In this document: piece by piece, positions 1-7,851 of the stretch
Position numbering within the stretch: position 1 is the stretch's first letter
How the letters are laid out: every line of letters starts with the position of its first letter
Notes under the pieces: generated by a model
Databases searched by the model: none
Told to the model about the DNA's origin: nothing
The model's input: the letters and a program-made list of their open reading frames with translations, nothing else
Program-made: the position numbers and the translations under genes
Source of the DNA: Bacteroidales bacterium
GTDB taxonomy: Bacteria > Bacteroidota > Bacteroidia > Bacteroidales > BM520
Assembly (NCBI GenBank): GCA_031276035.1
Contig: JAISNV010000034.1
Span: 1-64,000 of the forward strand
Direction of reading: 5' to 3'
DNA length: 64,000 nucleotides

Positions 1-226
1 AATCATTCCTATTTGATTTACTTATTCTTTTTTATTAAGTTTTTTGAATGGTTTTTAGACCCTTATAATCTATTTTAAATATAAATGTGTTATTTTGGAA
101 TATAAACTAATCTAAAAAAATAATATGCGGTGCAAAAATAGTAAAAATGATTCATTGATTCATAATTTTATTAAGAAATGATAGCAAATTAATTTTTAGA
201 TTCTCAAATCTTTAAATAATTTATTC

Positions 227-796
227 CTAACCTTTATACTCAATATCATCATTCTCAATAATATTCGAAATTTTCTTGAATCTAAAGGCATTAAAGATTT
301 CCCATATTCCGGAAATAATAAGAAAAGCACCGGCAATGTAAGTAATGGCATTTTTTACATTATCCATATAAAATACGAATAATATACCTAAAGCTACTAA
401 CAAGATACCATTTACTATTGTAATAGTGTTATGCGGTACGTATGATTTATATTTTATTGTTGTAATAATTTGAAAAACTCCAGTTAATATTGCCCAAATT
501 CCAATTACTACGGCAATAAATTTCCAAACCTGACCCGGCATTATTGCAAAAATAATTCCGGCAACTAACAGAAACACACTTACAAATGTTAGAGAACCCC
601 AATAACGTTTTTTTACTGCAGAATAAATATCAACTCCTATTAATGTGGCAGCAACAATAATAAAAACTATACCAAGCCATTTTATAAGTACATTAATTGC
701 GTCTCCTTTAACAAAAAGAAGAAGAATTCCTATGATAGCGGCAATTATACCGTTAACCAACATTGTTACCCATGATTTTTTAAAGAATGCATTCAT
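227..796 (-). CDS. HdeD/DUF308-family membrane protein
   Basis: A 189-residue integral inner-membrane protein of unknown biochemical role. Six hydrophobic stretches (about residues 9-29, 33-53, 67-86, 90-110, 121-141 and 148-168) are joined by short loops, and a charged tail rich in Asn, Asp and Glu follows. The three paired helices and the length fit the HdeD/DUF308 family, named after an E. coli acid-resistance gene. The family assignment rests on topology and composition, not on a catalytic motif. It is the last gene of a six-gene minus-strand run and starts 12 nt after the LysE-type gene, so it is probably cotranscribed with it. No clear terminator is visible downstream in the first 226 bases. 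Confidence 0.75.
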   Translation of the reverse strand: MNAFFKKSWVTMLVNGIIAAIIGILLLFVKGDAINVLIKWLGIVFIIVAATLIGVDIYSAVKKRYWGSLTFVSVFLLVAGIIFAIMPGQVWKFIAVVIGIWAILTGVFQIITTIKYKSYVPHNTITIVNGILLVALGILFVFYMDNVKNAITYIAGAFLIISGIWEIFNAFRFKKISNIIENDDIEYKG

Positions 797-808
797 AATA
801 ATTTATAT

Positions 809-1582
809 TTACATAAAAAATAATACTCTGATAATTAAAATAAAGCCACAAATTGCAAATATAATTCCTATGATTATATTTATCCATTCTATGACTTTCG
901 GTTTTAAGAAGTTTTTTATTTGTTTGCCTAACAACACTTTAAGAATATTAAAAATAAGTAACATTACTATACTTCCCAAAAAGAAAACAAAAACATTCTC
1001 TCTAACAGTATTTTCGTTAGACATAGACGTAACTGTAACAACAGCTCCTGCCCATAAAATTAAAACAACCGGATTTAATATGTTGATAAAATAGCCTTTT
1101 AAAAAATAGGTTAAAACACCGGCTTCCGGACCAAAAAATTTACTAAACTTAGACGTTTTATCTTTTTTGACATATACGGAAGGGTTATTTTCAGCCTGTT
1201 CCTTTTTTCTTTTAGAAACAGGTTTAGGAATCGGTTTAAGATATTCATTACCTTCTTCCGTTTCAAATTCTTCCGTAACAATAATTTTTTTATCTTTCTT
1301 CTTTCTTGCAGTAATTACAGAATATCCTCCATAAAGTATTAAAATAATTCCTCCTATAGTACCGATAATACCGGCATTTTCATTTGCATTGATATAAGAA
1401 GCCAATCCATAATAACTTACAATTATAAGTGTTAGATCGCTTAATGTAATACCTAAAGACATAGAAAGCCCGTACTTAAAACCGCGCTGTATTCCGATTT
1501 GTACTAAAGCAAAGAAAGAAGGTCCGGCAGATATAGATATCACAAGACCTAACAATATACCTTGTAGCAGAACAACAAACAT
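809..1582 (-). CDS. LysE-family amino acid exporter-like protein
   Basis: A 257-residue multi-pass membrane protein of the LysE/RhtB translocator family, whose studied members export amino acids. The N-terminal helix carries the family hallmark GPSFFALVQIGIQRG at about residues 20-34, and further membrane segments lie near 45-65, 70-92, 155-185, 195-215 and 232-254. LysE proteins are usually 200-215 residues. Here about 55 extra charged residues, rich in Lys and Glu, are inserted at about 93-148 in the cytoplasmic loop between helices 3 and 4. The substrate cannot be read from sequence. The gene follows the GH3-type enzyme by 6 nt, which raises the possibility that it exports an amino acid or amino-acid conjugate linked to that enzyme; this is inference from position only. 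Confidence 0.8.
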   Translation of the reverse strand: MFVVLLQGILLGLVISISAGPSFFALVQIGIQRGFKYGLSMSLGITLSDLTLIIVSYYGLASYINANENAGIIGTIGGIILILYGGYSVITARKKKDKKIIVTEEFETEEGNEYLKPIPKPVSKRKKEQAENNPSVYVKKDKTSKFSKFFGPEAGVLTYFLKGYFINILNPVVLILWAGAVVTVTSMSNENTVRENVFVFFLGSIVMLLIFNILKVLLGKQIKNFLKPKVIEWINIIIGIIFAICGFILIIRVLFFM

Positions 1583-1588
1583 TTAATA

Positions 1589-3133
1589 TTAATTAGATGT
1601 ATTTTTTATTTTACTTAAATAGCCTTCCCAATTGGTAAGCGATTGCTCCCTAAGAACTCTTGGAAATTTAAATGATCCTCCTGTTTTTCCCAACAACTCC
1701 AAATAATCATAAAAAACCTTTGAAGGATATATTTCAACGAAAACCTCACGAATTGCGGCAATTCTTTCTACCCTATAATCGTCATTCAATTCTTTTAGGT
1801 ATTTATCCATTACTTCTCTTGCCTGTTTCGCATCTAATTTATCATCAGTACCTATATACCATTTATGTGCAAACATTCTGCTGTGTTTAATTCCGGCAAC
1901 AGAAAATTCTTTTATGTTTACTCCAAGTTCTTGTTCCATAAGTTCAATGGCTCTATTCATATTAGCCTGACTTAAATGCTCTCCGCAAACGTTCAAATAG
2001 TGTTTGGTTCTGCCGGTTATTTGAATTTCGTACCTGCTTAAATCCGTAAATTTTACAGTATCGCCTATCAGATACCTCCATGCACCGGCGCAAGTCGAAA
2101 TCAGAATAGCATAAACCTCATCTTCTTTTACTTGATCAATTGTAAGCGTAGTCGGATTCTTTTTGATATTTCCAGAATTATCAAAATTATCCTTAGTATA
2201 AGGAACAAATTCAAAAAAGATTCCGTTGTCAAGAACCAATTGCATTGAATCTATATTAGGTCTTGTTTGTAAAGCCAAGAAACCTTCTGAAGAAAGGTAC
2301 GTTTCAATATAAATAAGCGGATGAGCAAGTAATTTCTCAAAACCGGTTTTATACGGTTTAAACGAAACACCACCGTGAACAAATACTTTCAAATTTGGCC
2401 AAATATCGTGGATTGTCTTTAAATTGTAATGTTCAATGATTTGCTCCATAAGTATTTGTAACCACGCCGGAACACCTACAATAGCGGCAACATCCCAATC
2501 TTTAGCATTTTTTACAATCTCATTGAGTTTTGTTTGCCAATCGATTTCTTTGGAGATTTTTTTGCCGGGATAATAAAATCTTTGAAACCAGATAGGAATT
2601 TTCCCGGTACTGATACCCGATAAATCTCCTTCATAATATACTCCATTGTATTTCAGCTGAGTGCTGCCGCCGAGCATAAGAGCTCCCTTAGTAAAGAAAT
2701 CTTTGGGGAGGTCATATTGTGCAAGGGTTAATAATTCTCTAACCGAAATCTTCTTAATTTGCCTGACCATACTAGAAGAAACAGGAATATATTTACTTGA
2801 AGCTCCGGATGTTCCCGAACTCAGTGCAAAATGTTCTATTTTGCCCGGCCAACAAACATCGGAAATACCTTGCTGTGCCTTGTTCCACCACTCCTCATGG
2901 ATTGAATCGTAATCATAATTTGGAACCTTTTTTTGAAACTCTGAAATAAAATCTTTTGATGATAAAATTTCAGAAAAATCAAACTGTTTGCCGAATAATG
3001 TATTTTTTGATTTTTTTAAAAGTTTCTTTAGAACCTTCTTTTGAACTTTCGTACCGTCAACTACTGGTTGTTTTTGGTAGCCCCCAAGCTCTATTGCATT
3101 TTTTATCAATGATCCCAATAAAGGCATATTCAT
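1589..3133 (-). CDS. GH3-family acyl-adenylating (amido synthetase-like) enzyme
   Basis: A 514-residue protein of the GH3 family. Plant members adenylate jasmonate, auxin or benzoates and couple them to amino acids; bacterial members are common in Bacteroidota but mostly uncharacterised. Family motifs are intact: the ATP-binding loop SSGTSG at residues 105-110 followed by SKYIPVS, the YLSSEG motif near residue 280, and the hinge block GRTKHYLNVCGEHLSQ at about 373-389. No signal peptide or membrane segment is present, so it should be cytoplasmic. It lies between hemW (30 nt upstream) and the LysE-type exporter (6 nt downstream). By family it would activate a carboxylic acid with ATP and transfer it to an amine, but neither the acid nor the acceptor can be deduced. 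Confidence 0.85.
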   Translation of the reverse strand: MNMPLLGSLIKNAIELGGYQKQPVVDGTKVQKKVLKKLLKKSKNTLFGKQFDFSEILSSKDFISEFQKKVPNYDYDSIHEEWWNKAQQGISDVCWPGKIEHFALSSGTSGASSKYIPVSSSMVRQIKKISVRELLTLAQYDLPKDFFTKGALMLGGSTQLKYNGVYYEGDLSGISTGKIPIWFQRFYYPGKKISKEIDWQTKLNEIVKNAKDWDVAAIVGVPAWLQILMEQIIEHYNLKTIHDIWPNLKVFVHGGVSFKPYKTGFEKLLAHPLIYIETYLSSEGFLALQTRPNIDSMQLVLDNGIFFEFVPYTKDNFDNSGNIKKNPTTLTIDQVKEDEVYAILISTCAGAWRYLIGDTVKFTDLSRYEIQITGRTKHYLNVCGEHLSQANMNRAIELMEQELGVNIKEFSVAGIKHSRMFAHKWYIGTDDKLDAKQAREVMDKYLKELNDDYRVERIAAIREVFVEIYPSKVFYDYLELLGKTGGSFKFPRVLREQSLTNWEGYLSKIKNTSN

Positions 3134-3163
3134 ACAAATTTAATCGTGCAAAGATATAAACAT

Positions 3164-4303
3164 TTATGAATTAATAAAAAAGTCGGAAGCATATTTATCT
3201 GCGAATAAGAAACCAGCATCATTCAACGAATAATTAGATTTAATTATAATTAAATGATCTTTAGGCACTAATAATAATTTATTCTTAGTATTTTCAGTGA
3301 AAATACCTCCATATTTATCATCAATATAATCCAGATTTATCCCCATTTTCGTTCTAAAAGCAAGCATAATATACTCATTATACGAATCAGTTAAGTCTAT
3401 TTTTTCCGTTTCAAAGTAGTTTTTTCCATCTTCCAAACTCGTTTTATATGTCAATAATGAAGGAAAATTCCATCTTCTTTGATTTCCATCAAAGGAATGA
3501 GCACCGGGACCTAAACCGAGATAAGTATTGCCTGTCCAGTACGCAGAATTATGTTTTGATTTAAATCCATCCAAAGAATAGTTGGAAATTTCATAATGGT
3601 CATATCCGTTCTCTTTCAATCTGTCAGCAATAAAAAAATAAAAATTTACCTCATCATCTTCACCGGGAATATTTATTTCTTTCTTTTGAATATCATTAAA
3701 TAAAGGAGTTCCTTTTTCTATAGTCAAGGAATATACTGAAATATGTTTCGGCTTAAATCTTAATGCCATTTCTATATTTCGATTTAAACTTTCTAAGTCT
3801 TGGGATGGTAATCCGTAAATTAAATCCAGAGAGAAATTATCAAAATGTTTTGAAATTATTTCGAGGGATTCCATGGCTTTCCGCGAGGAATGCCTTCTGT
3901 TAATCAATTTCAATTCTTTATCATTAAAACTTTGTATTCCGATACTTATTCTATTAATTTTCGTATTTGAAGCCAGAAATTTTACATATTCATCTGTAAT
4001 ATCATCCGGATTGACTTCAATTGTAATTTCCGCATTTTCAGAAATATTAAAAATTTTGTAAAGACGATTTAGAAGTTCCGAAATCAATTGGGGGGAGAAA
4101 AGCGATGGCGTTCCACCGCCTAAATATATTGATTTTACAATGGAATTATTGAGATAATCATTCCGTTGCGACGCTTCTTTTATTAAAAGGTTTATATAAT
4201 CTTCAGGCTTAATTACAGAATTTGTTTCGGAAAAGAAATTACAGTAATAACATTTCGATTTACAAAAAGGGAAATGAATATAGATAGAAGATTCCGGGAG
4301 CAT
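3164..4303 (-). CDS. hemW: Radical SAM protein HemW (heme chaperone, HemN-like)
   Basis: A 379-residue cytoplasmic radical SAM protein. The [4Fe-4S] cluster motif CxxxCxxC is at C14, C18 and C21 (CKSKCYYC), preceded by IYIHFPFC as in HemN/HemW, and the GGGTPS SAM-binding motif follows at about residue 62. The length (about 380) and the early position of the cluster fit HemW, long annotated as oxygen-independent coproporphyrinogen III oxidase. HemW proteins are now viewed as heme-binding chaperones that insert heme into respiratory proteins. The gene starts 2 nt after the histidine kinase gene ends, so the two are almost certainly on one mRNA. HemW is favoured over true HemN because HemN is about 80 residues longer at the N-terminus. 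Confidence 0.9.
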   Translation of the reverse strand: MLPESSIYIHFPFCKSKCYYCNFFSETNSVIKPEDYINLLIKEASQRNDYLNNSIVKSIYLGGGTPSLFSPQLISELLNRLYKIFNISENAEITIEVNPDDITDEYVKFLASNTKINRISIGIQSFNDKELKLINRRHSSRKAMESLEIISKHFDNFSLDLIYGLPSQDLESLNRNIEMALRFKPKHISVYSLTIEKGTPLFNDIQKKEINIPGEDDEVNFYFFIADRLKENGYDHYEISNYSLDGFKSKHNSAYWTGNTYLGLGPGAHSFDGNQRRWNFPSLLTYKTSLEDGKNYFETEKIDLTDSYNEYIMLAFRTKMGINLDYIDDKYGGIFTENTKNKLLLVPKDHLIIIKSNYSLNDAGFLFADKYASDFFINS

Positions 4304-4305
4304 GA

Positions 4306-5802
4306 TTATTTCATATTCAGTAAAATTCTAAAGGTAGTGCCTTTGTTTATTGTCGAAGATTTTACAAAGATTCTTCCGTTATGCATATTTTCTACAATTC
4401 GTTTTGCGAGCGACAATCCGAGTCCCCAGCCGCGTTCTTTTGAGGTAATTCCGGGATTAAAAATTTCCTTCTGTTTTGATCTCGGAATACCTTTTCCTGT
4501 ATCGCTAATATCTATAACACAGTATTTTCCTTCCTGAAAAATATCTATAGTAACGGTTCCTTTACCGCTCATGGCATCTACGGCATTTTTACAAATATTT
4601 TCAATAACCCACTCAAACAATTCTACACATAAAGGAATAATAATATCTTCTTTAGGTTTGTTTAGAACGAACAAAATTTTATCTGAAGTACGTTTCTTGA
4701 GATAATTTATCGAATCTTCAATAACTAAACTGATATTTGCAAGTTCCGGCGTAGGAACGGAGCCTATTTTAGAAAATCTTTTGGTGATGGTTCCTAAACG
4801 GATGACATCTTTACCGATTTCTTCGGCAATTTCTTCTTCTCCGTTCAGTTTAAGTAATTCAACCCAGGCCATAATACTCGAAAGCGGCGTTCCCAATTGA
4901 TGAGCGGTTTCTTTAGCCAGTCCTGCCCAAATCTGATTTTCTTCCGAACGGCGCGCTGTATAAAATAAAAAATAACTAATTAAGAAGAAAAGGAATAATA
5001 TTACAAACTGAACTATAGGAAAAGTTTTTAATTGGCCAATATATTCGGATTCCGAATAAAATATATAATTTTTATTGTCAGTAAGTTTCAATTCTATCGG
5101 CGAACTTGCAGAGTGCATTGACTCTACTGTTTTTAAAAGATAAACTGTGTCTTTTACAAATTGAGGAGAAATATTTGCCGTATTAATAATGTGCGTTTTA
5201 GTACTGTCGGTAATAATAACAGGTACCGAAGCCGAGTTTATAACCGTTTCAGCAAAGAAATCATGAATTAAACGTTCAAGATATTCGCGTAAAGCAGTAA
5301 AATGCTGGGAATCTTTGTAAAACAAATAATTAACTATTCCATGCGACGATATTTGAATAGGTTCGTAAACAGTAAATTCTTTTTTTAAATTTCCTTTTAG
5401 AACCGGAACGGTATCAATATCAAAATCAAGATTTCTGCCGCTGAGAACATTAAAAGATCTATCCGTTTGGATAACCGGAATAGTTGTATTGTTTGAAATG
5501 ATTTTTAAATAAAAGGCTCTGTCTTCGCTACTTTCCGTTATTGCTGCCATTCTCGTCGAATGAGCTAAAACTTCAACTTTTGCACGTTCTTCTTCTTCTA
5601 ATTTTGCAAAAAATTCTTCTGTTGACTCAACCAGTTCGGCTCTATGCCTTATAGCATCTGCCCAAATAATAAGGTTTTTTTGTTCATCCAGAATGAATTG
5701 GCGCACCAACTTATTGTTATACCATATTGTAGCCGCAATAATACCAATTACAATAAGAAACATTGCCCATTTCCATTTCGTTTTCGTAGAATAAACACTC
5801 AT
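4306..5802 (-). CDS. Membrane sensor histidine kinase
   Basis: A 498-residue sensor kinase. A transmembrane helix at about residues 12-30 and a second at about 262-284 bracket a periplasmic sensor region of roughly 230 residues. The cytoplasmic part begins with an H-box, AKETAHQLGTPLSS, with the predicted phosphoacceptor at H301. Further along lie the N-box (WVIENICKNAVDAM), the G1 box DTGKGIP and the G2 region GWGLGLSLAKRIVE, ending in a short ATPase domain. No receiver domain is fused, and no response regulator gene is adjacent, so this is an orphan kinase within the window. It sits between the secreted serine protease (6 nt) and hemW (2 nt). The sensed signal is unknown. Confidence 0.9.
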   Translation of the reverse strand: MSVYSTKTKWKWAMFLIVIGIIAATIWYNNKLVRQFILDEQKNLIIWADAIRHRAELVESTEEFFAKLEEEERAKVEVLAHSTRMAAITESSEDRAFYLKIISNNTTIPVIQTDRSFNVLSGRNLDFDIDTVPVLKGNLKKEFTVYEPIQISSHGIVNYLFYKDSQHFTALREYLERLIHDFFAETVINSASVPVIITDSTKTHIINTANISPQFVKDTVYLLKTVESMHSASSPIELKLTDNKNYIFYSESEYIGQLKTFPIVQFVILFLFFLISYFLFYTARRSEENQIWAGLAKETAHQLGTPLSSIMAWVELLKLNGEEEIAEEIGKDVIRLGTITKRFSKIGSVPTPELANISLVIEDSINYLKKRTSDKILFVLNKPKEDIIIPLCVELFEWVIENICKNAVDAMSGKGTVTIDIFQEGKYCVIDISDTGKGIPRSKQKEIFNPGITSKERGWGLGLSLAKRIVENMHNGRIFVKSSTINKGTTFRILLNMK

Positions 5803-5808
5803 TTAATC

Positions 5809-7767
5809 TTACTGATTATTGTTTGTTTTTAAAAGTTTAATATTGATGATATTTTCTTCGGAAACTAATTGTAAGATATAAACACCATCTATTAAATTAT
5901 CGAAATAAAGGTTTAGAATATTGTATTTTCGTTCTATTTTATTTGGAAAATGTGCTTTCTTTCCATTCATATCAATTAATCGGAATTCTTTGAAATTCAA
6001 ATCTTCCACATTTGAATCGATTTCCTTGCTGAAAACAATAGTAACCATATTTTCAAAGGGATTCGGGAAAAAGTCGGGAGTAACTTTTACATAATCATAA
6101 AAAGTAAAAACCTTTGGAGTAAATCCTTCCTTGTATAAAGTAAGATTTATCGAATATTGCCCATAATTATTATACACAATTTCTTTAGGCTCGAATTCAT
6201 TTGAAAAAGACGGCTCGGCTCCTTCAAATTCCCAATAACAGAAGTCGGGATCTCCATATAAAGACGCTTTGAAAAGAATTTTATCACCGACAATTATTGT
6301 AGGATTACCGTATGCATAGTTAGTTGAATTATTTAGTGAATACATCAAAGAGCCGACATTTATATTATCGCTGAATCCTTCCAAGGTAAGTGACCCCGAA
6401 TCAATGGGATCGAGCCAGCAATCAAGCCTTCTTGTCGAATCATTTCCGCTAACATCATTGCTTTTCCATGAAAAAGAAAATTTTCCATAATAATCGGGAC
6501 CCGTAAGTCTATTGCATGAAGCGTCTCCGCCGGTTAATGTTCCTATTATATTTCCTTGCTGATTAAGTAAGGGCGCACCGGAAGATCCTCCTTCGGTGGT
6601 ACCGTATCCGGATTCCGTTTCTTCCCAAATTACTCTCAAATGAGTTTGTTTTGTACTGTTGGAATTCGGCCACATACTTGAACTAAAAGTATTTGTAACC
6701 GATACTTTTTTTACATCTCCATTAGGATGATGAACACTTTTTGCTTCCGAAACATTATTGTCCGTAGCATCCCAACCGGCAAAATACGGATTATAATCAG
6801 AAGGAATTATAGAGTCGAGGAGTTTTACCAACAAAAAGTCGGAACTATTAGGATATTCAAGAGGCATTAAAGCCACAGGAGAACAACCTATAAGAGTTTT
6901 ATCTTCAATCGGCGTTTGAATTCCCGTACATTCCGGGACTTCATAAGAAAAGTAGAATTGCCACTTATGATATTGCGATACTGCATTTGTGTATCTTGCA
7001 CAGTGTTGCGCCGATAATAAATACGGAGTTCTGTCTTGTTTAGTATTATTAACCAAGGTGCCCGTACATAAAAAATAACTTCCCGAGCCGTAAACAATTA
7101 TTTTAACAACAGCATCGGCAGTTTTTCTAACGGATAATCCTTCCGGACAATTTATATTTACCTGACAATCTCCCGACTCTCCATAGAGTGAACTTTTATT
7201 ATTGTTGAAGAAATCCGTTTCGAAGAAATACGCAAACCCGTCAATAACAAAATAAAGTTCTTTCGCATTTTCTTTTTCACAATTAATTTCCAAATGAATA
7301 ACATTTCCGGAAACCGGACGAATTGTGAAAGAACCGTCTTTCAAAACATTTGATTGATCAAAAGAACCGTAAACGTCTTGAAAAGATGAATTATAAACAA
7401 AGAGCTTAGCATTTTCGGGGATAAATATTTCGGAAAAAGAAATTCCGACAGCCTGCGCTTCTTCCAATCGGAAAGATATTAAATAAGTTACGCTGCCGTC
7501 GGGCATTATAATTTTACGATTAAAATCTTTTATTGAGATTTCATTTTCGATAAAATTTCCGACATGTTTTGCACAACCTTCTTTGCATTCGTCTTTACGA
7601 GTTTCATTAAGTTTTTGCACATCTATTTTTATGTCGATAATTTCCTCTGAAGAAATGATGCTGGGATATGCAAAACTTTTAGGTAATCCGCCCTGAGAGA
7701 TTTGACAAACTGCTACTGTATTTGCGATTAAACAAATTAATAAGAATGTTTTTATTCTTTTAAACAT
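5809..7767 (-). CDS. T9SS-secreted trypsin-like serine endopeptidase
   Basis: A 652-residue secreted protease. A signal peptide covers about residues 1-20 and a pro-region follows. The catalytic domain has the chymotrypsin-type triad: H255 in LLSAQHC, D310 in SSDFLLVKL and S396 in GGSSGAPLL. Cysteine-rich surroundings and the overall plan resemble lysyl endopeptidase-like (S1) enzymes of Bacteroidota and Lysobacter. A PKD-like segment (about 480-565) precedes a C-terminal T9SS type A sorting domain, recognisable by PNPFENMVTI near residue 570, a central DMNG turn and the closing GVYILQL strand. The protein should cross the outer membrane and either be released or anchored to it. It is the first gene of the six-gene run. 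The cleavage specificity (Lys, Arg or other) is not established. Confidence 0.88.
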   Translation of the reverse strand: MFKRIKTFLLICLIANTVAVCQISQGGLPKSFAYPSIISSEEIIDIKIDVQKLNETRKDECKEGCAKHVGNFIENEISIKDFNRKIIMPDGSVTYLISFRLEEAQAVGISFSEIFIPENAKLFVYNSSFQDVYGSFDQSNVLKDGSFTIRPVSGNVIHLEINCEKENAKELYFVIDGFAYFFETDFFNNNKSSLYGESGDCQVNINCPEGLSVRKTADAVVKIIVYGSGSYFLCTGTLVNNTKQDRTPYLLSAQHCARYTNAVSQYHKWQFYFSYEVPECTGIQTPIEDKTLIGCSPVALMPLEYPNSSDFLLVKLLDSIIPSDYNPYFAGWDATDNNVSEAKSVHHPNGDVKKVSVTNTFSSSMWPNSNSTKQTHLRVIWEETESGYGTTEGGSSGAPLLNQQGNIIGTLTGGDASCNRLTGPDYYGKFSFSWKSNDVSGNDSTRRLDCWLDPIDSGSLTLEGFSDNINVGSLMYSLNNSTNYAYGNPTIIVGDKILFKASLYGDPDFCYWEFEGAEPSFSNEFEPKEIVYNNYGQYSINLTLYKEGFTPKVFTFYDYVKVTPDFFPNPFENMVTIVFSKEIDSNVEDLNFKEFRLIDMNGKKAHFPNKIERKYNILNLYFDNLIDGVYILQLVSEENIINIKLLKTNNNQ

Positions 7768-7780
7768 AAAATGTATTTAG

Positions 7781-7820
7781 AAAAACGGCAAAATATTCAG
7801 TATTATTATTTTGCGTTTTT
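7781..7820 (-). terminator. Rho-independent terminator after dsbD
   Basis: An inverted repeat pairs AAAAACGGCAAAATA with TATTTTGCGTTTTT, leaving one bulged G and an 11-nt loop. It lies 32 nt beyond the dsbD stop codon, and a U-tract would follow in the minus-strand transcript. The stem reads well from both strands, but only the minus strand has a gene ending here. It separates dsbD from the protease-led run, whose promoter must lie within or just after it. Confidence 0.6.
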
Positions 7821-7851
7821 AAATAATAAAATTATTTAGTTATAAGCAGTA

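Noticed and set aside
645-1094. 149-codon plus-strand frame opposite the HdeD and LysE genes
   Set aside because: It is a shadow of two strongly supported minus-strand membrane-protein genes. Its Ile- and Thr-rich composition reflects the complement of hydrophobic codons.
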